Positions 1 to 7,942 of a stretch of 39,130 nucleotides of DNA are shown here, piece by piece. Source of the DNA: Terriglobia bacterium (GTDB lineage Bacteria > Acidobacteriota > Terriglobia > Versatilivoradales > Versatilivoraceae); the NCBI GenBank assembly GCA_022452285.1, contig JAKUNG010000003.1:1-39130 (forward strand), written 5' to 3'. Made by a program: the position numbers and the translations under genes. Numbering within the stretch: the stretch's first letter is position 1; every line of letters starts with the position of its first letter. The notes below the pieces were generated by a model. That model searched no databases and was not told where the DNA came from. It worked only from the letters and a program-made list of their open reading frames with translations.

Positions 1-222
1 TACATTTTAAGAACCCGGTTTAAAAACGGCACCATCATGTATAACCTGATGCGTCCCCCCGAAACACGCCACTTAATGGTTTTACCCCACCGGTGGCGGC
101 TAATCCCCATGAGTTTTGATTCTCCTCTTTCTACCGACTACTGGGATGATGACGGTACCCCTGAATACCGGGCCATCTTTAAACGCCTGGAAACTGAAAA
201 AATTTTGCTGGAACGAAAATAG
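1..222 (+). CDS. C-terminal fragment of an unrecognised protein (5' end outside window)
   Basis: The frame is open from the first base of the window to the stop at 220-222, so this is the last 73 codons of a longer gene. The ATG at 37 is probably an internal methionine because the frame continues upstream of it. The fragment has an Arg/Pro-rich part followed by an acidic patch (DYWDDDGTPEY) and a charged helical tail ending in ERK. I do not recognise the family. It converges with the amidohydrolase gene that ends at 256, leaving a 33-base gap without an obvious terminator. Confidence 0.55.
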   Translation, partial: YILRTRFKNGTIMYNLMRPPETRHLMVLPHRWRLIPMSFDSPLSTDYWDDDGTPEYRAIFKRLETEKILLERK

Positions 223-255
223 CTATTTACTATAGGAGTATCATCAGACAGTCAT

Positions 256-1308
256 CTAATCGTTAGTTGCTAGTTCTTGATCATCTATACCCAAAGCATT
301 AGCAGCATTGCGCCAAAAGAGACCTTCTACTTGGTCTTTTGATAGTTCCGCAACTTCTACAGCAAATTTCAAGGACATCAGTTGCTCGTAAACTGAAAGT
401 ATTGGTCGTCCATCGCAGTGTGGAAATTGTAATCCGCCCTGATCGGCATCGCTGTGCTGCCAAGCACGGCCAAGCGCAGCGTAGTGACCGTGGAAAAATG
501 CAGCACCTACACCGTCTGATCCCCAAAAAATCCGATGCGGGTCTTCTTGAGTGAGTAAGGTGATATAGGGTCGAACATCTGTCACAGCTGAAGTGTCGTA
601 GTGAATGTTTGGCATGTCTCGAAGATGCTTTATCGCCTCACGTATCGGCCAATAGGTAAAACTTCGCGCACAGTGTGCTAAGAGCCATTTAATGTTTGGA
701 TATCGATTGGTAGTATATTCTTCCAAGTCTTTTAGATTGTGATGGTCTGCACAACCATGCTGTCGAGCCAGGTGCATGGTCACCCATAAGCCGTGTTGAT
801 TTGCAAACTCCATTTGCTCATGTGGCAGAAATTCATGAATCCGACAGTGATCGATGTCACCAGTAACCGAGTATGTTCGGTAGGGCTTAAGACCAATGAA
901 CTGAGGATTCTTAAGGTCTCGTTCAATGTCCTCCAGCTTACATGAAGGTGTTACTAGACGATTGTACCTAATACCTGGAATTTCTTTAATTTCTCTTCTG
1001 ACCGATTCCACATGCCTTGTAACATCACTTCCAGGGGACCCTAGAATCAGATACTGCATCCGCCGACCTGGATAGAGTATTTTGGCCCACTGATTTAATG
1101 TATTTAAATCATTGTCCTTTGTTTTGATCTGAGGATTTGTTGGGAGTCCTTGTGGAGCTCCTGGAAGATCGGCAGACCAGAAAAAATGAATATGGGAATC
1201 AAGGATTCGGGACGGGACAAAATCAGCCAGCTCCTCCTCCCAGATCTGCTGATCACAATCACGGTAGTCAAGGTTGGCTTCCGGAATATCAATGTTCTCT
1301 TGATTCAT
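256..1308 (-). CDS. Amidohydrolase family protein (amidohydrolase_2 type, TIM-barrel metal hydrolase or decarboxylase)
   Basis: The 350-residue protein has the layout of the amidohydrolase_2 family (PF04909-like). Near the N-terminus is a D-S-H-x-H motif (His39, His41), followed by a barrel-strand lysine (Lys141 in GLKPY), His179 (VTMHLAR), His212 (LAHCARS) and a late Asp265 in FWGSDG. These are the expected metal-site positions of a TIM-barrel hydrolase or decarboxylase. I chose ATG 1308 because GAGG lies six bases upstream. An in-frame GTG at 1320 overlaps that Shine-Dalgarno and is unlikely to be the start. There is no signal peptide, so the protein is probably cytoplasmic. The substrate cannot be told from sequence; relatives act on aromatic acids, lactones or uronates. 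It stands alone, facing the gene tail at 1-222. Confidence 0.8.
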   Translation of the reverse strand: MNQENIDIPEANLDYRDCDQQIWEEELADFVPSRILDSHIHFFWSADLPGAPQGLPTNPQIKTKDNDLNTLNQWAKILYPGRRMQYLILGSPGSDVTRHVESVRREIKEIPGIRYNRLVTPSCKLEDIERDLKNPQFIGLKPYRTYSVTGDIDHCRIHEFLPHEQMEFANQHGLWVTMHLARQHGCADHHNLKDLEEYTTNRYPNIKWLLAHCARSFTYWPIREAIKHLRDMPNIHYDTSAVTDVRPYITLLTQEDPHRIFWGSDGVGAAFFHGHYAALGRAWQHSDADQGGLQFPHCDGRPILSVYEQLMSLKFAVEVAELSKDQVEGLFWRNAANALGIDDQELATND

Positions 1309-1391
1309 AGTTATCCTCACTATTCAGCAAAATGAAATGATTCCAAAATAGGATTCCTGAATAAAAAATATTTTTGGGGGCCATGTATTAC

Positions 1392-1601
1392 TCAAAACAC
1401 AATGAAGGAGAAAAGAATAAAAAAAATAAAAAACCAAATAGTTCCTGCAACACATACCACAAGGACTAGACCGTATGGGCCAGCTTTTTCAAATGGTCCT
1501 AATGGACCTAGTCGTTTAGAAAAAGTTCCTACATTCAACAACACAATGATAATGACATAAGTCAGCACCACTGAACCAATAATACTGATAAGAAATCCCA
1601 C
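1392..1601 (-). CDS. Small two-span membrane protein of unknown function
   Basis: This 69-residue protein starts at GTG 1601, preceded by CAGGAG seven bases upstream, which makes it a credible gene despite its size. It has two long hydrophobic segments, roughly residues 2-26 and 43-69, joined by a short basic, Gly/Pro-containing loop (SKRLGPLGPFEKAGPYG). The second segment is rich in aromatic residues and reaches the C-terminus. It ends at TGA. I recognise no family. It lies between the amidohydrolase gene and tRNA-Arg on the same strand, with an 83-base gap to the amidohydrolase start. Confidence 0.5.
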   Translation of the reverse strand: MGFLISIIGSVVLTYVIIIVLLNVGTFSKRLGPLGPFEKAGPYGLVLVVCVAGTIWFFIFFILFSFIVF

Positions 1602-1973
1602 TGGTTATCTCCTGGAGAAATAAAAAAATATTTTCTAGTTTGGGTCCCCTTTTGGAAAAATAGTTTTATCGGTTCCTGGGGGATATACGTCTATCGCCCA
1701 CAGCCGAAAGGGGGAGTGGGGCTTGTTGATACAGAAAAACAAAATAGCCTAGAGCCACAGGTACTTACTTATTGACATTCTTCTTCCCTTGTTTTTTAGA
1801 CTTCTTCTTTATTCTTCCACTAATCCTTGCAGCCTCCGCCCTTCTCTGCTGACTTTGCCATTACTATCCTCCCTGAAACATCAGAGGTACGGGCAAATCA
1901 GGTAAATGTGTCCCTAAATATCTCCATTGCCCTGTAGTAAAGTCAGATCTCTATCCTAAGTTGTTGATAAGGC
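1602..1973. other. 372-base intergenic region with a broken small ORF and a GC-rich hairpin
   Basis: No full gene is supported here. On the minus strand an excellent Shine-Dalgarno (AGGGAGG) precedes ATG 1861, but that frame stops after 13 codons at 1820. A lysine- and arginine-rich frame, offset by one base, continues to a TAA at 1765-1767. Further left is a relatively G+C-rich patch with a possible hairpin, CCCAC (1697-1701) against GTGGG (1716-1720). It could be part of a small RNA or leader; I could not assign it to a known class. Confidence 0.4.
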
Positions 1974-2050
<77 letters not shown>

Positions 2051-2176
2051 ATCTAACATTAAAGGAAGTTATTGCTCTGAGATTAATCTTTTTAAAATTC
2101 TTCTCCTATCTACACGATAATCAAAGCTGTACTCTGATTTCTAGTTTTTCATATTCTATGACCCTGATCTCCATTG

Positions 2177-4219
2177 TCAATTGGTACTTTTTAAATCAGG
2201 GAAAATATACATTGCATGCCCGCCACCTTGATTAAGAGAAGCCATAATCACCGTTTTAGCATTAACATTAAAGCGCTTCCGATTAATTGTTTTTGAGCCA
2301 TCCTTACCTGGAACTACATCAGAATAGATTTCGGCAATATATTTACCGGTTCCCAAAAATTTTAGAGGAATATGTAATTTCCTAGATTTCCAGTTGGTGA
2401 GACTACCAACATACCACTCATTACCTTTTTCCCTAGCAACAGTAATATATTCCCCTACCCTGCCTTGTATTACCCGAGTCGCATCCCAAGAAGTAGGCAC
2501 TCTTTTAAGAAATTCTATTCCTACCTTACCCTTATATGCAGCAGGGTAGTCCACTAGCATTTGTAACGGACTTTCGTAAACCACATACATGGCTAATTGG
2601 TGACTCCGGGTTCCTTGTGCCACCGGTTCTTTTGAACGACTTCTAAAATCTTTTCGAGAAACCGTTCGAAAGGCTCCAGGGGTATAGTCCATAGGTCCAG
2701 CTAACATTCTTGTAAATGGAAGTGTCACATCGTGAAGTGGGCTACAACGACTGCTAAACTTATTCCACTCAAGACCAAGTACGGCTTCCCGAGTAATCAG
2801 ATTGGGCCATGTTCGACGAAGACCATCTGGTTTATAAGCTCCATGAAGATTAATTAATAGTCGGTGTTTAGCCCCTAAAAAAGCAATTCGATGATATAGC
2901 TGCACCATTGCTTGATCATCTCGATTCATAAAATCAATTTTTACTCCCGCAATTCCCCATTCCTCATACTTCCGAAAAGCCTCTTTCATTTGGGCCTGAG
3001 CCCGTTTCCAATGCAGCCAAAGAAGAATTCCAACCTTCTTCTTCTTTGCATAACGAATTACCCTATCTAGGTCTAGTCCTGGTTTATTCCGTGTAATATC
3101 TCCTTCCTCACTGGTCCCTTGGTGCCATCCATCATCAATTAAAAAATATTCCAAATTATGATCAGCAGCAAACTTGACGTAGTGCAGCATAGTATCTGTA
3201 TTCATTCCCTCTTTGAAATTCGTCTGTTTTGCAACAGTTCCATTCCACCAGTGCCAAGCAACTTTTCCAGGTCGAATCCACGAAGTGTCAGCAATACGAC
3301 TGGGGGAATTAAGATGTAGGAGCAATGCATTATTCTCAATTAGAGTTCCTGGCGCATTCCCCAACAAAAAAACCCGCCAAGGAGAGTGCATTGGTGTTCT
3401 CACCTGAACCTTTGGTTTGGATTTAATAGGATGGGGTGACAAACGACTTTCAAATGTTTCAGGATTGCCTATTCTAGGAGTCAAATACATACCAGCATAG
3501 TTGGTAATGTTAGCTTCAGTCACAGCCATCCATTTACCTTGAAGAGTTTCTATCAATAGTGGCAAACCTAAAATAGATCCTGGCCGAATTTGCCATAATG
3601 GCTGAGCATTAAATTCCGATTCATAGTTTGTAGTATAGCTTTTCAGTTGAAGGGCCCAGCCGCGGGATCCTGTTGGGAAATAAAAAGTAGAATTTTCTTC
3701 GGCAAGTTCTAGGGTTTGTAATTTCGGCTGTTGAGGAATCATGTAACGAAAAGCGATTCCTTCATTATATGCCCGGAAAACAAAATTAATTCGCCGGCCA
3801 GTTTCATTATATTCTTTTAACTTAAGAACACCCTGACGACAAAATCCGTGTAACTTCTCCTGTGTCCCATACGGCATAGTATATTTGTCATTTACAGTAG
3901 TCTGCTTCCATTCAATAAATGAAAAATCCCGATCCAGTGAAGATCCCTTTTGTAACTTAAGACCTAACCAGGATTCTCTCAACATCCTACTGCCATTATA
4001 AAAAACCTCATAATAGACTCGAGTTCCTTTGGGATAAGGAGTTCGGTTTTCTTTTAACGAAATAATAATAACAACATTGTTATCAGGTGATTTCAGCTGG
4101 AAACTTTGTGCACCAAAAGTAAACTTTGGATCCACTTGAAGGAAACTAAAAAGAAGTAGTCCCGTAATTATTTCTACAATACCAATTCCTTTGAAACTCT
4201 TTTTGTTGCTTCTATTCAT
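2177..4219 (-). CDS. Secreted glycoside hydrolase family 97 protein (retaining, alpha-galactosidase-like)
   Basis: The 680-residue protein has the GH97 order: N-terminal hydrophobic export segment (about residues 11-28), beta-sandwich domain, (beta/alpha)8 barrel (about 300-560) and a C-terminal beta domain. Recognisable barrel motifs are YFLIDDGWH (358-366), GVKIDF (425-430) and REAVLGLEW (477-485). Asp429 in VKID and Glu484 lie 55 residues apart. As I recall, this is the spacing of nucleophile Asp415 and acid/base Glu470 in the retaining Bacteroides enzyme BtGal97b. Inverting SusB-type members lack that aspartate. I therefore infer a retaining alpha-galactosidase-like enzyme; the exact sugar is uncertain. 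It acts in the periplasm or outside the cell. No SusC/SusD pair or other polysaccharide gene is nearby. Confidence 0.88.
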   Translation of the reverse strand: MNRSNKKSFKGIGIVEIITGLLLFSFLQVDPKFTFGAQSFQLKSPDNNVVIIISLKENRTPYPKGTRVYYEVFYNGSRMLRESWLGLKLQKGSSLDRDFSFIEWKQTTVNDKYTMPYGTQEKLHGFCRQGVLKLKEYNETGRRINFVFRAYNEGIAFRYMIPQQPKLQTLELAEENSTFYFPTGSRGWALQLKSYTTNYESEFNAQPLWQIRPGSILGLPLLIETLQGKWMAVTEANITNYAGMYLTPRIGNPETFESRLSPHPIKSKPKVQVRTPMHSPWRVFLLGNAPGTLIENNALLLHLNSPSRIADTSWIRPGKVAWHWWNGTVAKQTNFKEGMNTDTMLHYVKFAADHNLEYFLIDDGWHQGTSEEGDITRNKPGLDLDRVIRYAKKKKVGILLWLHWKRAQAQMKEAFRKYEEWGIAGVKIDFMNRDDQAMVQLYHRIAFLGAKHRLLINLHGAYKPDGLRRTWPNLITREAVLGLEWNKFSSRCSPLHDVTLPFTRMLAGPMDYTPGAFRTVSRKDFRSRSKEPVAQGTRSHQLAMYVVYESPLQMLVDYPAAYKGKVGIEFLKRVPTSWDATRVIQGRVGEYITVAREKGNEWYVGSLTNWKSRKLHIPLKFLGTGKYIAEIYSDVVPGKDGSKTINRKRFNVNAKTVIMASLNQGGGHAMYIFPDLKSTN

Positions 4220-4452
4220 AACAGCTTAACCAAAATATCCAAAAATATTTCTGATCACTAGAAAGACTGGCAGGAACTACTAAAAGAAGAGATACTTACC
4301 CAGAAATATCAATGTCACATCGTGTTCATTAAAAAGGTACCATTATATTATGGGTTGGATTCAAACTTTGACAACATCTGTCCTATAACTTTTCCCCTCA
4401 GACGATTAGTCTCTCCAATTGTTCATTAGTTTAGATCTTTCAAAACTTGCGT

Positions 4453-5442
4453 TTAAAAAGTCGCAATAGGATTCAATGGAGAGCCCGTCCCTCCACCAAC
4501 AGCTAATGGAGAAACGGTTAATAGAAATTCCCAGCGTTTCCGGGAATTAGATGCCTCGCTCACAGCCTCGAGATCGAGGACATCTAAAATTGGAGTTCCC
4601 ATCCCAACAATTAAAACCATGTGAACAGGTAAAAGAACACCTTCAACACGGGAAGGCATCACGTCAAGGGCCAAATCACTTCCCACAATGGCAACATCAC
4701 GTTCTTTTAGCCAAGGTAGGCATGATGCATGCAACCCAGCTGAGCCTTTCATGATATCCCAGGAACCTTCAGCTTTAAGGCGGGCCCATCGGCCTGTACG
4801 AATCAAAATAGCATCACCGGAACTTACCTGGAATCCGGCCTTTTTCTCCCAAGCTTCCAAATCTTCTGGATAAATGGCCTTATCAGCAGGAAGGTAGTCC
4901 ATTCCCCACAACTGCGGCATATCCATCAACACAGCTCGAGTAAAAATCCCATCCTTTAGCGTATCTACAGAAAGCTTTTTAGCTCCGCTTTTAGTAATGA
5001 TTTCGTCTCTCGAAAAATTATTATAAGCTTTCCCTTTGTAAAAAAAGTGACACAGGGCATCTACGTGAGTAGTTGTAAAGCCATGGTATTTCACTGAATA
5101 TTGATCACTTGCCCCAAGCGAATCTGGATCGAAACTTTCAGGTAACATAGTATGCTCAAAAGGCGCGGATCCATCCTGTTCGACCTTAATAACATTATGA
5201 GCCATAGAAACAGAAATCCCTTCTTTTACCAGAGCAGCCGCCTTTTGTCTCTTCTCAGGTGTAATAAGATTAATCGTTCCCAATTGATCTTCTTTACCCC
5301 AACGACCCCAATTGGAAAGAGAAGACATCATTTTGTCAACATCTCTACTGGTCAGATTTTTAGAAGAGCGACAAAAAATAATTGGTGCTGTAATAGTTAA
5401 CACTAATAGCTGGGTAATAATAAAAAATCGGGACACTCTCAT
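4453..5442 (-). CDS. Exported cyclase-family (kynurenine formamidase-like) metal hydrolase
   Basis: The 329-residue protein belongs to the cyclase family (PF04199-like). The N-terminal region of the mature part has NWGRWGKEDQLGT, typical of the family. The metal motif follows as HGFTTTHVDALCH (His120, His126, Asp128, His132). Relatives hydrolyse N-formylkynurenine or other amides and esters, so the substrate here is open. Residues 6-24 form a hydrophobic signal segment ending near Cys24. The residue before that Cys is Phe, so it is not a standard lipobox, and I call it exported rather than a lipoprotein. The start is well supported by GAGGAG six bases before ATG 5442. It is followed by a 233-base gap and the GH97 gene, so co-transcription is possible but not shown. 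Confidence 0.85.
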   Translation of the reverse strand: MRVSRFFIITQLLVLTITAPIIFCRSSKNLTSRDVDKMMSSLSNWGRWGKEDQLGTINLITPEKRQKAAALVKEGISVSMAHNVIKVEQDGSAPFEHTMLPESFDPDSLGASDQYSVKYHGFTTTHVDALCHFFYKGKAYNNFSRDEIITKSGAKKLSVDTLKDGIFTRAVLMDMPQLWGMDYLPADKAIYPEDLEAWEKKAGFQVSSGDAILIRTGRWARLKAEGSWDIMKGSAGLHASCLPWLKERDVAIVGSDLALDVMPSRVEGVLLPVHMVLIVGMGTPILDVLDLEAVSEASNSRKRWEFLLTVSPLAVGGGTGSPLNPIATF

Positions 5443-5715
5443 TTTTTACTCCTCTATACTAGTAATGGTTCAATTTCGATTAACTGCTTCTGTATAAGCT
5501 ATCTGATTACTACTGAATAAAAGTCGTTCAGCTTTGGGATAGAGATAGTTTACTGATGGGGTCACATCTATTCAACTGTTTTGGAGATTTATGGATGAAA
5601 ATGTTACTTAGCTACCTAGTGTATAATATCAAGCAAGCCACATCATTTTAGAGTGGATGTAATGCCTACTCATGTCAGAACTTCTTCAACAAGACCGGAC
5701 AATTAACATAGTTCT

Positions 5716-6912
5716 ATGCTTCTTAGTCGCCAAGGTTTTAAATTTTTTGCCTACATCAGTATTAGTGCTTTAATAAGTCTGACTATGTGGATGCTGATTT
5801 TACTACCAGAATTTTTGGTAAGCCAAAAATGGTCTGACCAGAAAATTGGATGGGTAATAGGCATCTTTTTCATCGTTTCCCTATTCTCACGCATTCTTGC
5901 AGGCCACCTTGCTGACAATATTGGAAATGTACCCACTGCCTTGATTGGAGTAGTAGTTTCAATCGGAGGATGCGGATTCTACTGGCTGTCGTTACACTGG
6001 CCAGATACTCTTTTTATAGCTCGAGCTTTGCATGGGGCAGGAACAGCCTTGGTTTCTGGAGGAGCACTTTTTCATTTGGTTCAATCCGTTCCTCAGGAAA
6101 TCAAAGGACGTGTGATGGGATATTTTGGTTTGCCCGGTTTCATTATGATGGCAGTAGGACCTTTCTTTGCTGAAGCACTCCGTACTTTCTGGGGAATGAA
6201 AGGAATGTATACGGTTATCCTATTAAATTTCCTCGTCATTGGATTCATTCTGAAACGTCTTCCCAGACCGTTAGCTCCAAGAGGAACTCGAAGAGCAACT
6301 TTTATACACGCCTTCAAAAGAAACTTCCCAAGTCTTAAACCAGTCATTTTTTTCGCCTTTTGCTTTAGTCTTGGATTCTCTTCATGGAACAGTTTTTTAG
6401 CGCCAACTGTCAGCTGGCTAGGAACCGGTGCAGTTTCCGCTTTTGGCGTTGGCTATGGAGTGGGAGCCTTAACAACCCGTTTAGGTCTTAGCCAGTGGTT
6501 AGACACAGGTAAAAAACGATTGATTAGTATCTCTAGTTTGATTTTTTATGGAGGTGGACTTGCCCTAATTCCTCATGCCAGTTACGCTTGGCATCTAGGA
6601 TTAATTGGATTTCTCTGTGGAATGAGTCATGGAATTTATTATCCTGCTTTAAGTTCAATAGCAGCTGAAAGATTTCATCCACTGCACACAAGCAATGCTA
6701 TGAGTTTATACCTATCCGCTGGTAATATTGGAATGTTTCTAGGACCACCACTGTGGGGGTTTATCGGTGATCGTGCCGGGACAATTTGGATCTTTGCCTT
6801 TGCTGGATTACTGGTATTGATTTCAACATTGATTTTTGTAGTGACTCATTCATGGCCACCAGCCCATAAAATATTTTGGACTATGCCCAGACGATTAAAC
6901 CGAAACCTCTAA
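5716..6912 (+). CDS. Major facilitator superfamily transporter (12 spans)
   Basis: The 398-residue protein is highly hydrophobic with about 12 membrane segments in two halves. Between spans 2 and 3 it has the MFS signature region SRILAGHLADNIG. A second-half relative is seen around GPPLWGFIGDRAG near residue 350. It resembles small-metabolite or drug exporters of the arabinose-efflux type, but the substrate cannot be deduced. The start ATG 5716 has no clear Shine-Dalgarno, and an upstream in-frame TAA limits extension. It is the first gene of a plus-strand group with the aldolase (69-base gap) and the transketolase-like gene. It diverges from the cyclase gene across 273 bases. Confidence 0.85.
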   Translation: MLLSRQGFKFFAYISISALISLTMWMLILLPEFLVSQKWSDQKIGWVIGIFFIVSLFSRILAGHLADNIGNVPTALIGVVVSIGGCGFYWLSLHWPDTLFIARALHGAGTALVSGGALFHLVQSVPQEIKGRVMGYFGLPGFIMMAVGPFFAEALRTFWGMKGMYTVILLNFLVIGFILKRLPRPLAPRGTRRATFIHAFKRNFPSLKPVIFFAFCFSLGFSSWNSFLAPTVSWLGTGAVSAFGVGYGVGALTTRLGLSQWLDTGKKRLISISSLIFYGGGLALIPHASYAWHLGLIGFLCGMSHGIYYPALSSIAAERFHPLHTSNAMSLYLSAGNIGMFLGPPLWGFIGDRAGTIWIFAFAGLLVLISTLIFVVTHSWPPAHKIFWTMPRRLNRNL

Positions 6913-6981
6913 CACTCTTCCGGGGTCCTGATTATTAATTTAACTCATAAAACAAAAACCTTTATGAAAAGAGTTTAAACA

Positions 6982-7929
6982 ATGAACCACTCCATTAATA
7001 ATACGAAATCTCCTTTCGCAGAACTTGATACAGTGACAGTGCTGATGCCACTACCCTTTCAAGGTGGACAGTTAAATCAAAAAGCCCATGTCAAAAATTT
7101 AGATTATTTGCTAAACAATAATTTTCTTGATCATGGACGGAAACGTATCATTGGTATTGGCGGTACTAGTCTCATTCATCATCTAGATTGGAACACTTTA
7201 TTTGAGGTTGTAGAGTCGACTAGTCAAATTATAGGTAAGCAAGCCCTCCTAATGGCGGGTGTAATTCCTACGCCAATTCCACACGCAAAAGCTTTCATTG
7301 AACAGTGTCTGCAATTAAAAAGACGCCCTGATTACTTCCTAATAATGCCAATACCCGGTCTCAGTAACCCTGATGGCATTGAGATTGAATTGCAGACTCT
7401 TACTGAATCCTTTGGGACAAAATATGGAACACATTTCGTCCTGTACCTGAGAGATAGTCATCTTAAAAGGTCCTATGCTAAACTAGCCCAAACATCCGAA
7501 TACATTGCAGGTATCAAAGTTGGTACTCACCCTGAAGATGTAAAAACCCTATTTACTACTGTACCATCCTCTAAACGGGTACTATGGGGAGTAGGTGACC
7601 GAGCTACAAATGCTGCTCGGCATGGAGCTAGAGGACACACTTCAGGACTTACACTAATTTGTCCTCAATTGTGTGATGAAATCAATAACGCTTATAGACG
7701 TCAGGATCTACAGGCATCTGAAAAATTAGAGCAGAAACTTGAGGCACTTGAAGAAATCCGATTTATGGAGAACCGAATCTATAATTATTCAGCTATTTTA
7801 ACAGCTGCTCAGCTAGGTGGTTTCAAGGATATTGACCTAGGTGAAGGTGGACCTTTTAATTCCCCTCCACCACCAATGATTGTTGAAAAGATTAGTGCTT
7901 GTATGGAACAACTAAAACAATATCACTAA
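6982..7929 (+). CDS. DapA-family (dihydrodipicolinate synthase/N-acetylneuraminate lyase) aldolase
   Basis: The 315-residue protein has the class I aldolase barrel of the DapA/NanA superfamily. A glycine-rich GIGGTS (58-63) stands where DapA has its GTTGE-like loop. Tyr155 (FVLYLRD) is the likely catalytic tyrosine, and Lys179 (IAGIKVG) is the Schiff-base lysine. The lack of a canonical GTTGE loop argues against true lysine-pathway DapA and for a catabolic or biosynthetic aldolase of another keto acid. The start at ATG 6982 has AAAGAG about eight bases upstream. The gene is 13 bases from the transketolase-like gene, so the two are very probably co-transcribed and may act in one pathway. Confidence 0.8.
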   Translation: MNHSINNTKSPFAELDTVTVLMPLPFQGGQLNQKAHVKNLDYLLNNNFLDHGRKRIIGIGGTSLIHHLDWNTLFEVVESTSQIIGKQALLMAGVIPTPIPHAKAFIEQCLQLKRRPDYFLIMPIPGLSNPDGIEIELQTLTESFGTKYGTHFVLYLRDSHLKRSYAKLAQTSEYIAGIKVGTHPEDVKTLFTTVPSSKRVLWGVGDRATNAARHGARGHTSGLTLICPQLCDEINNAYRRQDLQASEKLEQKLEALEEIRFMENRIYNYSAILTAAQLGGFKDIDLGEGGPFNSPPPPMIVEKISACMEQLKQYH

Positions 7930-7942
7930 ATTTTAAAAACAT

